A stretch of 5,908 nucleotides of DNA from positions 1-5,908 of the forward strand of contig CALEYY010000224.1 in the NCBI GenBank assembly GCA_937928295.1, read 5' to 3'. A program made the translations under genes and the position numbers. The notes under the pieces were generated by a model, which made no database searches, had not been told where the DNA came from, and was given only the letters and a program-made list of their open reading frames with translations. The stretch comes from an uncultured Moraxellaceae bacterium (GTDB taxonomy: Bacteria; Pseudomonadota; Gammaproteobacteria; Pseudomonadales; Moraxellaceae). Position 1 is the first letter of the stretch. Each line of letters starts with the position of its first letter. Positions 5,162-5,908 of the stretch are shown here, piece by piece.

Positions 5162-5644
5162 TTAGTGGTGGTGACCACCAGCGCCATGCACATGACCATG
5201 TTCCAGCTCTTCTGCCGACGCCGCGCGAACTTCCTTCACGGTCACATCGAAGTGCAGCGTCTGGCCGGCCAGCGGGTGGTTGCCATCAACAGTCACCATG
5301 TCGCCCTGCACATCAGTCACGGTGATGACCTGCATGCCGGTGCCGGTCTGGGCATGGAACTGCATGCCGATTTCGATACGCTCGACGCCCTGGAAGAGGT
5401 CGGCCGGAACCTGTTCGACCAGGCTCTCGTTGAGTTCGCCATAGCCTTCGGCCGGGGCGATGCTGACCTTCAGGCTGTCGCCCACGGTCTTGCCCAGCAG
5501 GGCCTTTTCCAGGCCCGGAATGATGTTCTGGTGACCATGCAGGTAGGCCAGCGGTTCGCCACCGTTGGAGCTGTCGATGACTTCACCGGCATCGTTGGTC
5601 AGGGTGTAGTCGATCAGGGCGACGCTGTCTTGGGCGATTTGCAT
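5162..5644 (-). CDS. slyD: SlyD-type FKBP peptidyl-prolyl cis-trans isomerase with His-rich metal-binding tail
   Basis: A 160-residue cytosolic prolyl isomerase and chaperone. The FKBP core is split by the chaperone IF (insert-in-flap) domain. The first part is VALIDYTLTNDAGEVIDSS (8-26), GHQNIIPGLEKALLGKTVGD (37-56) and the flap entry APAEGYGE (63-70). The IF domain is about 71-125, with LVEQVPADLF, GMQFHAQT and VDGNHPLAGQ. The core then returns as LHFDVTVKEVRAASAEEL. The C-terminus HGHVHGAGGHHH (149-160) is a short metal-binding tail without the Cys residues of the longer E. coli tail, consistent with Ni2+ or Zn2+ binding. The E. coli protein has 196 residues; the difference is almost all tail, and short-tailed SlyD proteins are common. 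The ATG at 5644 has an AAAGG ribosome binding site. The gene has a probable promoter upstream and a strong terminator downstream, so it is likely monocistronic. The alternative name SlpA is less likely because of the His tail and the AGQxLxFxVxVxxVR ending. Confidence 0.95.
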   Translation of the reverse strand: MQIAQDSVALIDYTLTNDAGEVIDSSNGGEPLAYLHGHQNIIPGLEKALLGKTVGDSLKVSIAPAEGYGELNESLVEQVPADLFQGVERIEIGMQFHAQTGTGMQVITVTDVQGDMVTVDGNHPLAGQTLHFDVTVKEVRAASAEELEHGHVHGAGGHHH

Positions 5645-5652
5645 GCTGAAAA

Positions 5653-5657
5653 CCTTT
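5653..5657 (-). promoter_or_regulatory. Ribosome binding site of the slyD-like gene
   Basis: Read leftward, the sequence before the start is TTGAAAGGTTTTCAGC followed by ATG. AAAGG lies eight bases from the start codon, a normal spacing that supports the start at 5644. Confidence 0.65.
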
Positions 5658-5691
5658 CAATTAGGAACGGCTGAAGTGCCGAGTCGCGCAT

Positions 5692-5697
5692 ATTATC
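5692..5697 (-). promoter_or_regulatory. Probable -10 box for the slyD-like gene
   Basis: Read leftward, the sequence is TCGGATAATATGCG. GATAAT matches the sigma-70 -10 consensus at five of six positions. It would place the transcript start near 5685, about 40 bases ahead of the ATG. No good -35 match is seen at 16-18 bp upstream (TATTTC or similar), so an activator or a weak promoter is possible. The position in the gap between the upstream gene's stop (5712) and slyD supports the call. Confidence 0.45.
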
Positions 5698-5711
5698 CGA
5701 TTCGGCGCGTT

Positions 5712-5906
5712 TCAGAAATAACGAAGCCAGCTCAAGCTCAGCGTGTGCTGATCGGCATCGCGCCATTCGGCCTGCCAGTTCAGGCGCAGCGCAGTCTGTG
5801 CCGTGATGCCGACCTGCACGCCTGCCAGGCAGGCGAAGATGAAGCTCGGCGGCGCGACGATCATGCCGTGCGGTCCGGTCTCCGCGTACTCACCGTCCGT
5901 CCAAAG
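5712..5906 (-). CDS. C-terminal fragment of an unidentified protein, possibly an outer-membrane beta-barrel
   Basis: The only minus-strand frame open from the window edge gives 64 residues ending in TGA (5712-5714); the rest of the gene lies outside the window. It begins LWTDGEYAETGPHGMIVAPP and passes through SFIFACLAGVQVGITAQTAL. It ends with LRLNWQAEWRDADQHTLSLSWLRYF. The last strand has a terminal Phe, with Trp and Leu at alternating positions (-5, -7, -9), like the recognition signal of outer-membrane beta-barrels. The two preceding segments also look like amphipathic strands joined by a short charged turn. An LpxR-like (lipid A deacylase, DUF2219) end is one possibility that I cannot establish. 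Its stop lies 67 bp before the slyD start on the same strand. That the frame is coding rests on its position and the beta-strand pattern, so the call is moderate. Confidence 0.5.
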   Translation of the reverse strand, partial: LWTDGEYAETGPHGMIVAPPSFIFACLAGVQVGITAQTALRLNWQAEWRDADQHTLSLSWLRYF

Positions 5907-5908
5907 CG

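Noticed and set aside
4835..5674. A 279-codon plus-strand open frame across slyD and the propeller-like gene start
   Set aside because: It runs through a strong terminator and is antisense to the unmistakable SlyD. There is no family resemblance and no start signal.
1..5908. Defence system, mobile element, CRISPR array or toxin-antitoxin pair
   Set aside because: No transposase, integrase, repeat array, nuclease or helicase motif, or small paired ORFs are visible. All intact genes are of housekeeping or metabolic type.

Overview
This 5.9 kb window looks like ordinary chromosome from a GC-rich (about 60%) Gram-negative bacterium. A NemA-type flavin reductase, a SlyD-type prolyl isomerase with a His-rich tail, a COG3146 (DUF482) acyltransferase-like protein and secreted proteins with Sec signals together suggest a gamma- or betaproteobacterium. 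I cannot name the genus. There is no tRNA, rRNA, CRISPR array, transposase or phage gene. I see no convincing new multi-gene system.

Left part (1-1228): the C-terminal half of a nemA-like old yellow enzyme runs rightward into the window and stops at 559. It converges on a TetR-family regulator read leftward (1228-611). The 51-bp gap between the stops carries a perfect 14-bp tandem duplication. The regulator has a good ribosome binding site, and two adjacent palindromes lie just upstream of it as possible operators.

Decayed segment (about 1339-1825): two degraded gene remnants lie head to tail. The first keeps a c-type haem motif (CRTCH). The second is a TlpA/thioredoxin-like fragment that keeps WCGPC but has an apparent internal deletion and has lost its C-terminal third. 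A frameshift interrupts the first remnant. Neither has a usable start. A hairpin lies just beyond (1838-1866).

Central operon (1939-4121): a membrane-anchored or exported alpha/beta hydrolase with a complete catalytic triad overlaps by 4 bp (ATGA) a COG3146 acyltransferase-like gene, so the pair is probably translationally coupled. No substrate can be read from the sequence.

Right part (4090-5908, all leftward): an exported protein rich in acidic, beta-propeller-like motifs overlaps the acyltransferase gene tail to tail by 32 bp. Upstream of it come a strong symmetrical terminator (5102-5130), the slyD-like gene with its RBS and a probable -10 box, and the last 64 codons of an unidentified gene whose C-terminus resembles an outer-membrane beta-barrel end. 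SlyD handles cytosolic folding and metal binding, and the propeller-like protein acts outside the cytoplasm. Apart from sharing a strand, nothing links them functionally.
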